DNA from: Euglena gracilis | Taxonomy: Eukaryota; Euglenida; Euglenophyceae; Euglenales | Assembly: GCA_039621445.1 (NCBI GenBank) | Contig: CP154955.1 | Span: 47,019,540-47,083,539 of the forward strand | Direction of reading: 5' to 3' | Length of the DNA stretch: 64,000 nucleotides | Notes under the pieces: generated by a model | The model's input: the letters and a program-made list of their open reading frames with translations, nothing else | Database searches by the model: none | Told to the model about the DNA's origin: nothing | Translations under genes and position numbers: made by a program | Shown here: positions 42,168-52,732 of the stretch, piece by piece | Numbering within the stretch: the stretch's first letter is position 1 | How the letters are laid out: the number at the start of each line of letters is the position of its first letter

Positions 42168-42597
42168 GTATGTGCAATGCAAGGTTGCCTTTTTTGTGTG
42201 GCGCATTCAGTGGGATGTTGCATGGATGGAAAATGTATCGGTTGCTTCAAAAGATCATGCGGATGCGCAGTACATACGCTTGGCATTGGATGTGTGGCAT
42301 TCACCCTCTCCCAAGCCCGAACAGAACGTTGCAGCAGCGACCTGTCCAGCTGGGCTCTCTCCCACGCAGCTGCACCGCCCTGCCCAGCCTCATTTCACAT
42401 GCGCAGCAAATTTCCTGAAGATCTTCAGGAACGAGTGAAGGATGCCCCCCTCCTCGTGGTTGCATTCTATTTTTTTTGAGAAGCTCAAAGTATTCCCCGC
42501 GACGACTACCTATAGTTTTGTAAGTTCAATTGCACATAATATCGCATATTATATCCAATTAATGACCAGTTTATAAATATTCTCATATACTCCCATA

Positions 42598-42887
42598 TAT
42601 AACCCCCCCAAATAACACCCCCCCCCCAAATAACACCCCCCCCCTCGGGGGCCGATTTCGAGCGCCCAAATAACACCCCCCCCCCTGTTTTCCTTTGGTT
42701 TTCCATGTAAAAATACCCCCCCCCCCAATACCCCCCCCCCCCCCTGGGGCCCCAGTTCGGGTGCCCAAATACCACACCGGGGGGGGGGTGTTATTTGGGG
42801 GGGGTTTACTCCGAGGGGACATGATCCCCGACGCCAAGGGGGATCTTGTGGGAGCTTTTTGGTTGTAGCTTAAATAGCACCCCCCCC
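42598..42887. repeat. Spaced-motif element, CAAATAACACCCCCC type
   Basis: AACCCCCCC...GGGGGGGTTTA ends; CCAAATAACACCCCC repeated four times and once inverted, with CGAGCGCCCAAAT and GTTCGGGTGCCCAAAT spacers. Confidence 0.75.
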
Positions 42888-42933
42888 TGTCCAAGGTACA
42901 CCATGATGATGGGTTAATTCTTTTTGGTATTTA

Positions 42934-43270
42934 ACCCCCCCCACCTATAAGAAACCCCCCTCTATAAGAAACCCCCACCTATAAGAAACGCTTTGGGGAT
43001 TTTCGGACCGACGCCCACCTATAAGAAACCCCCACCTATCAGAAACCCCTGGGGAGCTTTGAACCCAACAACCCCCTTTTTTCTTCAGCGCCTTCGGCGC
43101 CGAAGGAAATTTTTGACCGTTTTTTGGCCACTTTTGGCCTTTTGTCGGCTCAAAACTTTTTTCGGACATTGAAACCCACCTATAAGAAACCCCCACCTAT
43201 AAGAAACCCCTCGGGCCATTTTTTGGAAACCCACCTATAAGAAACGGGTTTCTTATAGGTGGGGGGGTTA
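42934..43270. repeat. Spaced-motif element, CACCTATAAGAAACCCC type
   Basis: Left TTTAACCCCCCCCACCTATA and right, inverted, TATAACCCCCCCACCTATAA. At least eight copies of ACCTATAAGAAACC at irregular spacing, a core with CAGCGCCTTCGGCGCCGAAG, and a TA tract directly after. Confidence 0.85.
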
Positions 43271-43913
43271 TATATACATATATATATATATATATACATA
43301 TATTATTGTATATATATATATATATCATATTATATCAATTAAGATCCATAGATATGCTATAATCTATCTAATAATATAACTTTATTAATACAATAAAAAT
43401 TTACATATATTCAATATTCATCTTATTATATGGTCTAAATGTTCTCTTTTCTATTTTCCCTTTTTTTTTCCACTGTGCTCACCCCCCCCCTTTCTTTTTT
43501 TTCCCCCCCTTTTTTGTGCCTGTGTTCACTGTCTTCACCCATTGGTCCGATCCCCCCCACCTGCCCTGATATTTGAGCCTGGACGCAAGTTTACTCTGCC
43601 CAAATGCTCAAAAAATCACCCCATTTCCTGGTCTTCACATTGGTCACACACTCCATCGAGAGTGTTTTTGTTCTGAACAAAAAACAACCATCTTTCTTCA
43701 TCATTCTGGATGTTTTGTGGAGGAGAGGTTTGCTACCCAAATAAACTCCTCCAGAAAAGCAACACCCCTTCCAAAATCCAAAACATCTGCAATAGACGCT
43801 GGGTTTGAGGGGGGTGCTCCATCCCTATCCCGCTCCGCGGAGGCTGGGCACTGCGCCGGTTGGTAGTCATTTGATTGTGGTCTGACGACTCCCTGCTGCT
43901 GCTCTCTGCACAG

Positions 43914-44164
43914 GTGCCATTTTCACTCTTTCTGACCACAAACCTCCACCAGCCCGAATTATCTCCCAACCCCCCCCCGCCCCAGATTTTTTTTTGTTGT
44001 CCTCCTCTTTTCCCACCAATCTGGCCTCGCCGGGATTTCAGCCCTTTTGGGGGGCGAATGGCGCCAGGAGGGAGAAAATTTGCTCCCTGTTTGATAAATT
44101 GCTGGCAATGTTTTCATTGCATGAGAATTTTGATCGGAAAGCAACAAAATTTTTGCTATTAGGG
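43914..44164 (+). CDS. Candidate 251-nt exon, helical C-terminal half
   Basis: Excellent acceptor CTGCTGCTGCTCTCTGCACAG. Two bases complete a codon, then AIFTLSDHKPPPARIISQ, a Pro and Phe/Leu stretch, and a clearly protein-like end (ANGARREKICSLFDKLLAMF, then SLHENFDRKATKFLLLG) before donor GTGCAG in phase 0. One of the longest and most convincing unassigned exons. No family recognised. Confidence 0.55.
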
Positions 44165-44277
44165 GTGCAGTTTAACCCGATCTCACCTGGATAGTAGGGC
44201 GTGCCTAAGCCGAAGTGGACCACATCCCCCCGATGAGGGGGGTCCTGCCAACCCCAGACCTTTTTCCAGCCCCAGAC

Positions 44278-44537
44278 CAGGCTGTATTTTAGTCGGGTGC
44301 CGACCCCACCCCGGGGGGGGGGGGTGCCTGCCTGGGCAGGCACTCCAAGGCACTCCCAATCTGACCCCGGGTGGGGGGGGGGTAGGGCACACGGCCAAGT
44401 GCCCTAGCACAACCCCAGCGCCGAAGGCGCCGGGGAGCCAAAAATGGCCTATTTTCAAAGGAATGTGGCCGGGCACAGGCAGGCACTCACAGGCACTCCG
44501 GACCCCCCCCCCCCCGGCGTTGGTAAAAAACAGCCTG
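44278..44537. mobile_element. hAT-like MITE, CAGGCTG family
   Basis: Tips CAGGCTGTATTTTAGTC and, inverted, CAGGCTGTTTTTTACC. Flanks CCCCAGAC and CCCAAGCC match at 6 of 8. The interior resembles the nested element at 27930 (GTCGGGTG, GGGGCAGGCAC-type blocks). A relative ends at about 39797. Confidence 0.65.
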
Positions 44538-44641
44538 CCCAAGCCCCCCCTCCGCCCTATCGACGAGTTTTAAATTACTTTCCAGGCGCCCTTCGGGCGG
44601 CTGGATTTTTGGCTTTTGGGGGACAACTTCTTTTTTAAGAC

Positions 44642-45009
44642 TCCTTTTTTGTGTCATTATGTTGGCCTAACCCTATCCCTTCAATTAACAACATAACCCC
44701 GTTTTTGCCATTTCTTTTTGTGTGATTTAGCCCTATCCATTCAATTAACAACGTAAGTCAACATGCACACAAAAAAAAGGAAAAAAGGGGTTACACTTTC
44801 AAGGGATTGGGGTTAGGTCAGCATGCACAAAAATGGTAATGGCTCATAAATGGGTTAATTTCAATACTTCACTCAATCAATTGCACTTCAATCAACTTCA
44901 ATCAATTGAAGGGACAGGGTTTGGTGAATTTGGACGCAAAAGAAACAGCAAAAATGGGAGCTATGGTGTTAGTTGAAGGGACAGGGTAAGGTCAGTATGC
45001 ACCCAAAAG
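44642..45009. repeat. Foldback repeat with CCCTTCAATTAACAAC arms
   Basis: Left CCTTTTTTGTG...CCTATCCCTTCAATTAACAA and right, inverted, CCTTTTGGGTG...CCTGTCCCTTCAACTAACA. Extra copies of the arm inside. No target duplication seen. Confidence 0.65.
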
Positions 45010-45140
45010 GAGTGTAACCAAAGATGTATTTTGTTTGGCTATGATCAAAAAAGCATGCTTCAAAGGCTCGTCCCGTTGATGGTCGTTGTTCAATATTCCA
45101 CTGTGAATTGCTGTGTGGCGTCGTCCGTGCCCCCTGGCAG

Positions 45141-45188
45141 TAAATGTGGCAGAACGAGAACGCCCCACTTTCACCTTTGGATTTTGTG
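45141..45188 (+). CDS. Candidate 48-nt exon
   Basis: Acceptor TCCGTGCCCCCTGGCAG, frame NVAERERPTFTFGFC, donor GTGCGC, phase 1 to 1; joins the next candidate in phase. Confidence 0.3.
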
Positions 45189-45635
45189 GTGCGCCACACT
45201 GGTGCTAACAGAGACAGAGAGATAGAGAGAGAGAGGGAGAGGGAGGGAGAGAGTGTGAGAGAGTTGGGCTTCCTTTTGTCTATTTCCTTGTTTCCTGTTC
45301 TGGATCTCGTGATATTTGGATGCCTGTGCGCGGGAGGAGGCTCTGGAGCGCTCTGGAGCCTCCTGGAACGACCTCAAACGACCTCGAATGACGTCCGAGG
45401 AGGCTCTAGAGCCTCCTCAAACCTCGTTCGAGAGACTCCAGAGCCTCCTCCTACTACGCCTCCCCTTACCTTAACCCTCCCACTCCACCCCCCAAACCTT
45501 GACCCCCACCCTGACCCCAACCTCACCAGGGTTCGCGTCATAGAGTGTCTACACAGAACACATTTTCGACGCATCACCAAAAGAAGAAAAGACGCACCTG
45601 CTCCCTTCCTGGCCGTTAACCACCGGTTCTTGCAG

Positions 45636-45700
45636 GGCTGGTGAACGGCAACGTCCTTGCAGGCGCCCCAAAATTCCCTGCCACTGGCCTCAAGCAATTG
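45636..45700 (+). CDS. Candidate 65-nt exon
   Basis: Acceptor ACCGGTTCTTGCAG, phase 1, frame LVNGNVLAGAPKFPATGLKQ then L, donor GTGGCC in phase 0. The frame stays open to VAIVAQRGST. Confidence 0.4.
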
Positions 45701-45959
45701 GTGGCCATAGTCGCCCAGCGAGGGTCCACTTGCCTATTTTTTTGTTCACGACCTCTTCACATGCGTGCCAGCGATATGGTTTCGGCATACCGCAGGAATA
45801 AATGCCACCGCAGTCTCCTCACACACACGTAGCGTCTCAATCGATGGGTCCGCTTTGTTTTGCCGATTTCTTGCGACAGAGAGGCCCCAATGAAACGCAG
45901 TCGATGTGGCCTTCTGTTGCAGAATACGTCGATTTTTTCCGGCCGTGTCCTTTTTTTTT

Positions 45960-46085
45960 GGACCGCCACATCCCCCCCCCCCCCCGGGCACTTGGCCGCC
46001 CTCCTCCTTACATGCAAACTTGGCCCCCCCTAAAGTTGGCCCCCTGGTCTTACCTTCAATCATGGCCCGGGCCAACCACCTGGGG
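45960..46085. repeat. AAGTTGGCC/ATGGCCCGGGCC repeat
   Basis: ACTTGGCCCCCCTAAAGTTG, CTTACCTTCAATCATGGCCC recur at 57545-57720. Confidence 0.6.
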
Positions 46086-46282
46086 GGGATGTGCGCCATT
46101 ACCCAACCCCTCATCTTCCTTAGGAACCTTTTTCTCTCTGCATCCGCCGACCCTGTCCCTCCTCCCCTGAGAGGCTCGCTGCGAACCATCGGTTTGCCCC
46201 TCCGCTTTGAAGGCGTTTTCCTGGGTGTCTCCCCCCCCCCCGCTCCTGGTCTCCTCCTCCTGTGTACCTGGCCCAGCCCCAG

Positions 46283-46382
46283 TACACTGTGAAGCAGAGG
46301 GCATCGGTGCTCCCTCGGCCCATTTGTCTGGACGTGTGTTCCCTCATGGTGTCATCATACCCAAGGAGCATAATTCGGGAAG
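46283..46382 (+). CDS. Candidate exon, 33 codons
   Basis: Acceptor CCTGGCCCAGCCCCAG, frame YTVKQRASVLPRPICLDVCS, LMVSSYPRSIIRE, donor GTGAAC (phase 1). A shorter form ends at 46348 with GTGTCA in phase 0. Confidence 0.4.
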
Positions 46383-46487
46383 GTGAACGTTGTCGCCTGA
46401 AAGTGCTTAACCCCTAGGCCCTGGCTGTTAAGTGCGTTGATTTTGTGCAGAAGAGGGGAATGGGGTCAGACCCCTGGGGGTCCAGAC

Positions 46488-46723
46488 CAGGCTTCTTTTT
46501 AAGTCACCTGACCCCCCAGGGGAGAGGGGGGTGGGTGGGTGGGTCCCGCGCCGGAGGTGCCGGGTATACCTTTTCGGCACGAAGCGCCGAAAATTTTTGA
46601 AAATTGCTTTTAACGGGCCCGATTTTGGGGGGTCCCCCCCCCCCCCCCCCCCCCCCCCCCCGGGTCCCGCGCCACCCTGGGTGGGTGGCCCCCCCTCCCC
46701 CCGGGGTCTTAAAAAGAAGCCTG
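46488..46723. mobile_element. hAT-like MITE, CAGGCTTCTTTTTAAG family
   Basis: Tips CAGGCTTCTTTTTAAG on both ends, inverted. Perfect 8-bp duplication GTCCAGAC (46480-46487 and 46724-46731). Centre has TCGGCACGAAGCGCCGA and a C-run of over 30. It interrupts a GACCCC repeat. Confidence 0.95.
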
Positions 46724-47825
46724 GTCCAGACCACCTTCAAACCCCTTCAAACAAGGGGGGCGGTGCTCAGACACAGGGGGAAACCTCGCAAAACCGGCGT
46801 CAATTTTCCCTTCTTGGATCCCACATCCCAGAGTGGCCGAACCCCCCGGGGGATAAAATTCAGTGACTGGATTTTGGAGGAATGGAATTGACCCCCTCCC
46901 CAGGGGTCCGAGCATTTCATGTGGGAATACAAATATGGTCCGCACCCCAACTTGGGTGCATCAGAAGCTCCACAGTTTGTGAAATAACAACAGGTGATTC
47001 TGTTGTGTGGTACTGGCCGATCTGTAGGTGACAGTTCGGAGGGTTCATTCTCACATCCGGGAGTTGGCAAGAAATGGCAATAAATATAAAGAATTTAAAA
47101 TTGTGCAATTAAATTCGAAAAAAAAATCGAAAGAAAAAACTTTTTGGTGTTATGGTTCCCCTCCCTCAGTTGGAAGCCCCAAGCCCCTCCCCCCAACGCG
47201 GGAAACTGTCGCCTGACAGGTTTGGCCAGAACCAGGGACCCTAACAACTTTCTATTATGAAGGGGGGTATTATTATGTGTGTTTGTTTAAATCTCACTGG
47301 TGGAGTTTCGATAAGGTAGGAGAATGATGATGGGGGGTTTGAGCGCTGCTGTGCCCAAATCTGGGTTGGTGCTTTTCAACTATTCAGGCATTGGGGAGGG
47401 AGTTGCTGTTCCAATAAGACAAATCGTGTGCGGTGGGCTGTGGAGCCTCAGTGACCTTGTACTCGGTGCACAAAGTAGGGTTTTTTGGGATGTTGACAGA
47501 AAGACCTGTTTTGGCTGAACCATGTCCTCCATCTGCCCGGTGTGATGGTCCTGACCCATCCTTTGACAAAATCAGCCCCCATCCCCCGCGCGCGTCCTTG
47601 CCCATCTTTTTCCGGAGCTTAGACGAGGGGGGGAGGAGGCACAACAGGTGCAAAATGGAACTTGGGAGGGGGGGTTGAAAAACATGCCGAAAAATTACTC
47701 GAAAATTTTACCAAAACGCAAGAAAAATGTAAAATGAGTTTGAGCATTTTCACAAAAATTTACCATATTTTTACTAAATCTAAAAAAAATTACCAGAATT
47801 TTTTTGGCTCTGACGCTGTCTGGTG

Positions 47826-48258
47826 CAGACTTCTGCTTAAGGGATTGCAGTACCCCCCAGGGGGGGGCTGGACTGCAGCTAGTCCAAATTTGGCTAATGG
47901 GATTTCTAGCAGACCCCCCGGGGGGGGGGGGTCTGCTAGCAGGGCTAGCTAGTGGAAATTTTTTTTCGGTGGCCGGCGCGAAGCGCCGGAAATTTTTTTT
48001 GGGACCCCCAAAAAATGGCCAAAAATGCTCGTTTTTGGCCATTTTTTTGGCAATTTTTGGAACAAAGTCTGCCAAAAACCTATTAAAAACCTCATTTCCA
48101 CCTCTGCGCGCAGTGCCGGAGGAGAATTTTTTTCCCAGTTTGGGGGACCCCCAGACCCCCCCGGGGGGAGGGGAGGTCTAGCTAGTCCATTTTTTCCAGT
48201 GTCTAGCCGATTGGCTAGCCAGTACCCCCCCCCCCCGGGGTCCTTAAGCAGAAGCCTG
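47826..48258. mobile_element. hAT-like MITE, CTTAAGG family, intact
   Basis: Tips CAGACTTCTGCTTAAGG and, inverted, CAGGCTTCTGCTTAAGG. Perfect 8-bp duplication GTCTGGTG (47818-47825 and 48259-48266). The interior has GCTAGC(A/T) blocks, mini-hairpin CGGCGCGAAGCGCCG, and C/G runs. Best copy of the family at 11861, 30335, 51090 and 56868. Confidence 0.95.
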
Positions 48259-48515
48259 GTCTGGTGGGTTGCAATTACCGAAAAAAAAAGTGTGTCAACA
48301 TGTCTTCCCTTCTCCACCGTTGTTAATGGACCCTTTCAGTTTCTCAATTCCATTCGCTCATCCCCAAAGTTGTGCTTCAAATCCTGGGTGAGGAAAGGGG
48401 GGTGATGAGCTTCTTTGAAACACCTTTTTGGCGCCGAAAACTGTTTCCTTGGCTGTGACTCCCAGGGTTCATCTGGTGCCTGTTCTTTTCCAAACAGATA
48501 TTTTCCGACTTTCAG

Positions 48516-48565
48516 AAGTCGGCCAAAAAAGAAGGGCCCCTCAGGCATGCTTAACTACGAGGCAA
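48516..48565 (+). CDS. Candidate 50-nt exon
   Basis: Strong acceptor ATATTTTCCGACTTTCAG, phase 1, frame VGQKRRAPQACLTTRQ, donor GTGGGA in phase 0. A second frame (SRPKKKGPSGMLNYEA) is also open. Confidence 0.35.
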
Positions 48566-48610
48566 GTGGGAGGAATCTCTGGCACTGGCAGTTGGGCTCA
48601 CAACGCACAG

Positions 48611-48664
48611 GTCAAGACACGTCTGGATATCAAGAAGTTGGTGGTTGTTTTCGCAGACCAGAGG
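48611..48664 (+). CDS. Candidate 54-nt exon
   Basis: Acceptor GGGCTCACAACGCACAG, frame VKTRLDIKKLVVVFADQR, donor GTTGGC, phase 0 to 0. The same frame is open from 48518, so the two may be one exon or be split by a 45-nt intron. Confidence 0.4.
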
Positions 48665-48784
48665 GTTGGCTTCCTGTCCCAGGCAAGGCTTCCCTCCATC
48701 TGAGCTCTGTCCACTTTGGTGATGAGATGCTTCCAGGACTGCTCTCTCCACCGGCAGTGATAAAAATAGAAAATACAACTTGAT

Positions 48785-49592
48785 GGCTGTTGCGTCATAG
48801 CGCAATGGGCAGGCTGCAAAATGGAAATTTAAGAGTTATATTGCGCCAAAGCGCAATAGAAATACATTTTTAAAATTGCAAAAGCAACGTGGCTCTTGCG
48901 CCGACGCGCAGTGTTGATTAATTTTAAGTCAACGTGACTGAGAGTAGGCTTCCGTCCACCTGTACTACATTTTTCTGCTCTATCCCCTCTGGTGTTCTTA
49001 CTCTACCAGGGCCGTTTTCTCCCTGCGTTGTGAGATAAGTTTTAACCAGTTATATTTGCGCTTCGCCTCAAGCCATGTTGCTTTTGCAATTTTAAAAATT
49101 GTATTTCTACTTGCGCTTTGGCGCAATATAACTCTTAAATTTCTATTCTTCATATGAGCCTACCCATTGCACTTTGGCGCAAATGGAAACACACTTTGAC
49201 ACAAAAGTTGTTATCGTTGTTCAAGTGCGGCAATGGTCACCTACATGTTGAAATATAAAAAAGTAAAAGATTTGCGTCAAAGCGCCAATGGTTTTATTTT
49301 TTGTAATGAAAAAAAAAATTGCGCCAAAGCGCAAATGCGCAATGGAGTACCCTCGTTTCATCACCCGCCGCTGTGTGTTCATGCACACTGTGACCCGGGA
49401 GCGCTGTGCCCGTAGACCGTGGAGTTCCAAGTCGTTGCTTTCGTCCCCAGGCCTTGGGGGTGCAGGGAGACACTATCCTCAGACTGTCCTGAGTCTCAGG
49501 CCTCGGTGTTCGAAAACAGAATTTTTTTGGATTTGCGCGTCGGCACAAATTTACAGTCACTTTCAAAGCTAAGTGCGAGTTAGGCCGCCTAA
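48785..49592. repeat. Foldback repeat with GCGCCAAAGCGCAA palindromes
   Basis: 48785-48915 reads forward (AATTTAAGAGTTATATTGCG) and 49040-49592 reads in reverse to the GAGTTAGG end. The two form a long imperfect hairpin. Partner of 40870-41480. Confidence 0.75.
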
Positions 49593-49789
49593 GAAGATGC
49601 AGGATTAAGTCAAAGTTTCTCCTCCTGGAGGGAGATTCTTGTTCCACACAGCGGCAAAATCCCGAGGGCAGGATTCCACTGGGGGGGGGGGAGGGCTGCT
49701 AAAAGCTCTATTCGGGGTTGGGTGATCGGGGAGGTGGAGGTCAGGACCCCTGCCCCTCCCCCCGGAGCCCAGTCACTCCCAGTCATTTC

Positions 49790-50230
49790 ATATGTGCTTG
49801 CCCTATACCTCCCTCCCCTTGTCTAAGCACCACCCTTGTCTAAGCTCCCCCCCTCTGGTCCTTACCCACCTTTTTAAAGGTCATCTTCTTGGGGAGGCTT
49901 ATTTTGGGGCTTTTAGTGGGTATTGGTGGGTGTGCTTTTAAGAAAAAGTTCTCAAGATTTTTGACATTTTAGAAATTTCTCAAGCCTCATTTGGTGTATT
50001 TCTCATATTTCCTCATATTGTTGACATTTTTCATCCAAATGCCTGTAAGTTTCCTCCAAAATATGGGTTTTTTTTTTATCATTTTGGTGCGAAGCGCCAC
50101 AAATTTGAAGAAAAAAGGCAAAAAAAATAATGTAATATGATATGATAATAAATACAACGTAAAATAATTTATTGTGGCGCTTTTGGTGGCAGGCCATTTT
50201 GGTGTTGTTTTTTTTTGCCGACCCCACCCA
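49790..50230. repeat. Spaced-motif element, CTTGTCTAAGCACC type, truncated
   Basis: Left end TACCTCCCTCCCCTTGTCTA; two TTGTCTAAGC copies; interior matches 53345-53530; GGTGCGAAGCGCC at 50086. No matching right end. Confidence 0.65.
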
Positions 50231-50595
50231 TAAGGGGAGGGTCAAGCCAAAAACCGGTCGGTCACTCTGAGAAAAACATCAACCACCCCAAGGCAGGGGA
50301 GGGGGTCCGCCAGTGACTCAGAGATTGTATGTGAGTATAGTGTGGAGGAACCCCGCCCGGCCACAGAGCAGCGATGCGCTTGCGCCATCACAGTTGCCCC
50401 TCTGGCCTCCGGGCCTTAATCCCTTCCCTTTTGACCCCGTGGAGTCCAGCAATTGACCCGCTGTGGACTGTCTGCGCTTGGTGCCGCCCATTGCGAAAGG
50501 TCAGGCGAGGGCACTGCAGGGAAGTTACACAGCGACGAATTTGCTTCCCCCCCCCCGGGATATTTTCATTTCTGAGAACTCGTCAGTCCCCCCAG

Positions 50596-50754
50596 GAAGA
50601 CTATCCAGGTCTCATTACCACTCATGATGGGAAGTTGCCAGGGTCCCAGTGTCGGCTTAGCTGCTCGGTTCAAATGTCATTGGCTTTCCCTTCCAAGGAG
50701 AAAGTGTCAGGGGTCCGCTTGGGAAACTGTTTGGGCCCCGGTGCCAGCCAACCG
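50596..50754 (+). CDS. Candidate 159-nt exon
   Basis: Acceptor CTCGTCAGTCCCCCCAG, frame EDYPGLITTHDGKLPGSQCR, LSCSVQMSLAFPSKEK and on to GASQP, donor GTCAGG, phase 0 to 0. An earlier donor GTGTCA after KEK is possible. Protein-like composition. Pairs in phase with 50867. Confidence 0.45.
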
Positions 50755-50866
50755 GTCAGGTGGGGGGGGGGGGGGTAGGTGGGCCCTTGTGCTGGGGGGT
50801 TCTGGTGTGCCAGACCTGCTGAAGGGTCTTTTTTTTCCCTGGACCCAGCCGATTGTGCTGCTTCAG

Positions 50867-50920
50867 GATGTCAGCGGTTTTACCTTTTTCCAGCAATGTT
50901 ATTCTCCAAACATGTTATTT
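50867..50920 (+). CDS. Candidate 54-nt exon
   Basis: Acceptor GATTGTGCTGCTTCAG, frame DVSGFTFFQQCYSPNMLF, donor GTAACT, phase 0 to 0. Confidence 0.45.
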
Positions 50921-51089
50921 GTAACTTTTTTTTAATGCGCATTACCCCCCCCCCATTCTGTCAAATCCTCTAAAGTTTAAAAACATCAAACTTTTTTAAA
51001 TTCCAATTTAAGAAAAAAAAGTCCACTTTAAAATTCCAGAATTCGCTCAGAGATCATACCCTGTTTTTGGTCACCTGACGCTTTGGGAA

Positions 51090-51320
51090 CGTGCTTTTGC
51101 TTAAGGGTTCGCAGTACCCCCTGGGGGGCTCGACCGCAGCTTGTCTAGTGGGAAGCCTAGTGAACCCTTGCTAGCAGGGCTAGCTAGTGGAAAAAATATT
51201 TTTCCCTGACCGGTGCGAAGGGCCGAAAAAATTTTGGGACCCCCAAAACTTGCCAGAAATATTTTTTGGCCGGTTTTGGATTTTTTTGGAAGCCAAAGAA
51301 ACACATTGAAAGCCTCATTT
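51090..51320. mobile_element. CTTAAGG-family MITE, right-truncated
   Basis: Left TTTTGCTTAAGGGTTCGCAG, then GCTTGTCTAGTGGGAAG, GGCTAGCTAGTGG and the gcgaagg block; the right tip is missing. Confidence 0.65.
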
Positions 51321-52036
51321 CCACCTCCCCTCCCTGCTCCCTCCTCCCTCCCCCCTAGGGCTGCCCGGGAATCCCCGCAACCCCATGGGTGGTGGGTGGG
51401 GGGGTCCGACTCCACCCACAAGGCTTTCCTATACGCCCCCTGGACACAGTGAAAGGACCCGCAACATCACATTTCACGCTTTTCCGCAATGCTCAACTGC
51501 TCCTGCTCCAAATAGCAAAACCGCCTTGGACATCCCGGCTTTTGTGCTGTGCACCCAAAATAAGTCCAGGTTAAATCCAGGCAAACACAGCACTGCATTT
51601 CTCGCGCAAATCACTGCAGATTCCCACGTCACAGATTTGGTTACCTGAGGCTCCAGGGCTCTAGGGAAGCCACGCTCCCCCTCCCCAGAACCTCCTCCAG
51701 GTAACATTTTTGCGGTAAACCCATGTGACCCACGTAAATGTGACCTATGGTAAACCCATGCACAAATATTATGGGTTTGGGATACCTTTCCAAGTTCAGG
51801 AAGGATTTGGGATGAATGATGGAGTCCACTCCATGCCGCAACTCGTAACTGCGAAACTCGTAACTGCCAGGGGGCAAAATTATGCAAGAGGGATCAATGA
51901 CCCCGCATTTGAGCGACCTTTTTGGTTTTGGTGTTTTGGTTTTTGGCTTTTTGGTTTGGTTTGGTGGCTAAGTTTAGGGAATATTACCAACACCGCGAGG
52001 TGGATGAAGTGGCCGTGTCCAGCGAGGTATGAAAGC

Positions 52037-52318
52037 CAGGGATTTTTTTAAGTTTGGACCCCCGGGGGGGGTAGGGTGGGTGGGTCCGCCGGACCCCCTC
52101 CCCCCCCCGGGGGGGGTCCCCCCCGGAGGGGGGTGGGATATACTTTTCGGCGCCGCAGGCGCCGAAAAAAATCTATTTTAGCACTTTTCGCGATTTTTCG
52201 TCCATTTTTTGTGGGTCCCCTGGGACCCCCTCCCCCCCCCCCCCCGGCCCCCCCCCCCAGGGGTATGGGTGGGTGGGGGGGACCCCCCCCTCCCCCCCTG
52301 GTCTTAAAAAAACCCCTG
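52037..52318. mobile_element. hAT-like MITE, CAGGGATTTTTTTAAG
   Basis: Tips CAGGGATTTTTTTAAG and, inverted, CAGGGGTTTTTTTAAG. Perfect 8-bp duplication ATGAAAGC (52029-52036 and 52319-52326). Centre has TCGGCGCCGCAGGCGCCGA and long C/G runs. Same plan as 46488-46723. Confidence 0.95.
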
Positions 52319-52619
52319 ATGAAAGCCTAGATAGCCTAAATACAGCACTGCCCCGCCTGCCCTGCCTGCCCTTTGCCCTTTGCCCCCTCACCCCAAGTGA
52401 AGTTCCCCCCAAACCCAGCCCCCCCCCCCCCTCCCGTCATACTGGCTCACTGGGCCATGACATCTCATCTGTCAGCTTGGCTGTGCCGTCGGTATCAATT
52501 GCGTGACGTTGCCACAACGAGGGACCTGCTGTCGAGTAGGCGGTGTTCTCTTTTCCATTACGGAAGCAACGCTAAACATAAACATCCCCCCCCCCCGCAA
52601 CCTTGGAAAACGACCGCAG

Positions 52620-52732
52620 ATGTCACCGAGCGCAGGCTGTTTCCGGCCTTTTCAACCTTTTTCTCCGCACCGACCGAAGCCGCTCTCTCTGAAACAAGAG
52701 GCACCCACGTCTCGATGCTGTTTGGCAGTACG
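52620..52732 (+). CDS. Candidate 113-nt exon
   Basis: Acceptor AAAACGACCGCAG, phase 1, frame VTERRLFPAFSTFFSAPTEA then ALSETRGTHVSMLFGST, donor GTGCCT in phase 0. Lies in a long open frame (52373-53257) that also runs through C-run repeats. Confidence 0.35.

Noticed and set aside
42934-43250. CRISPR array
   Set aside because: Repeats are short, irregularly spaced and inverted, the organism is eukaryotic, and no cas-like gene is present.
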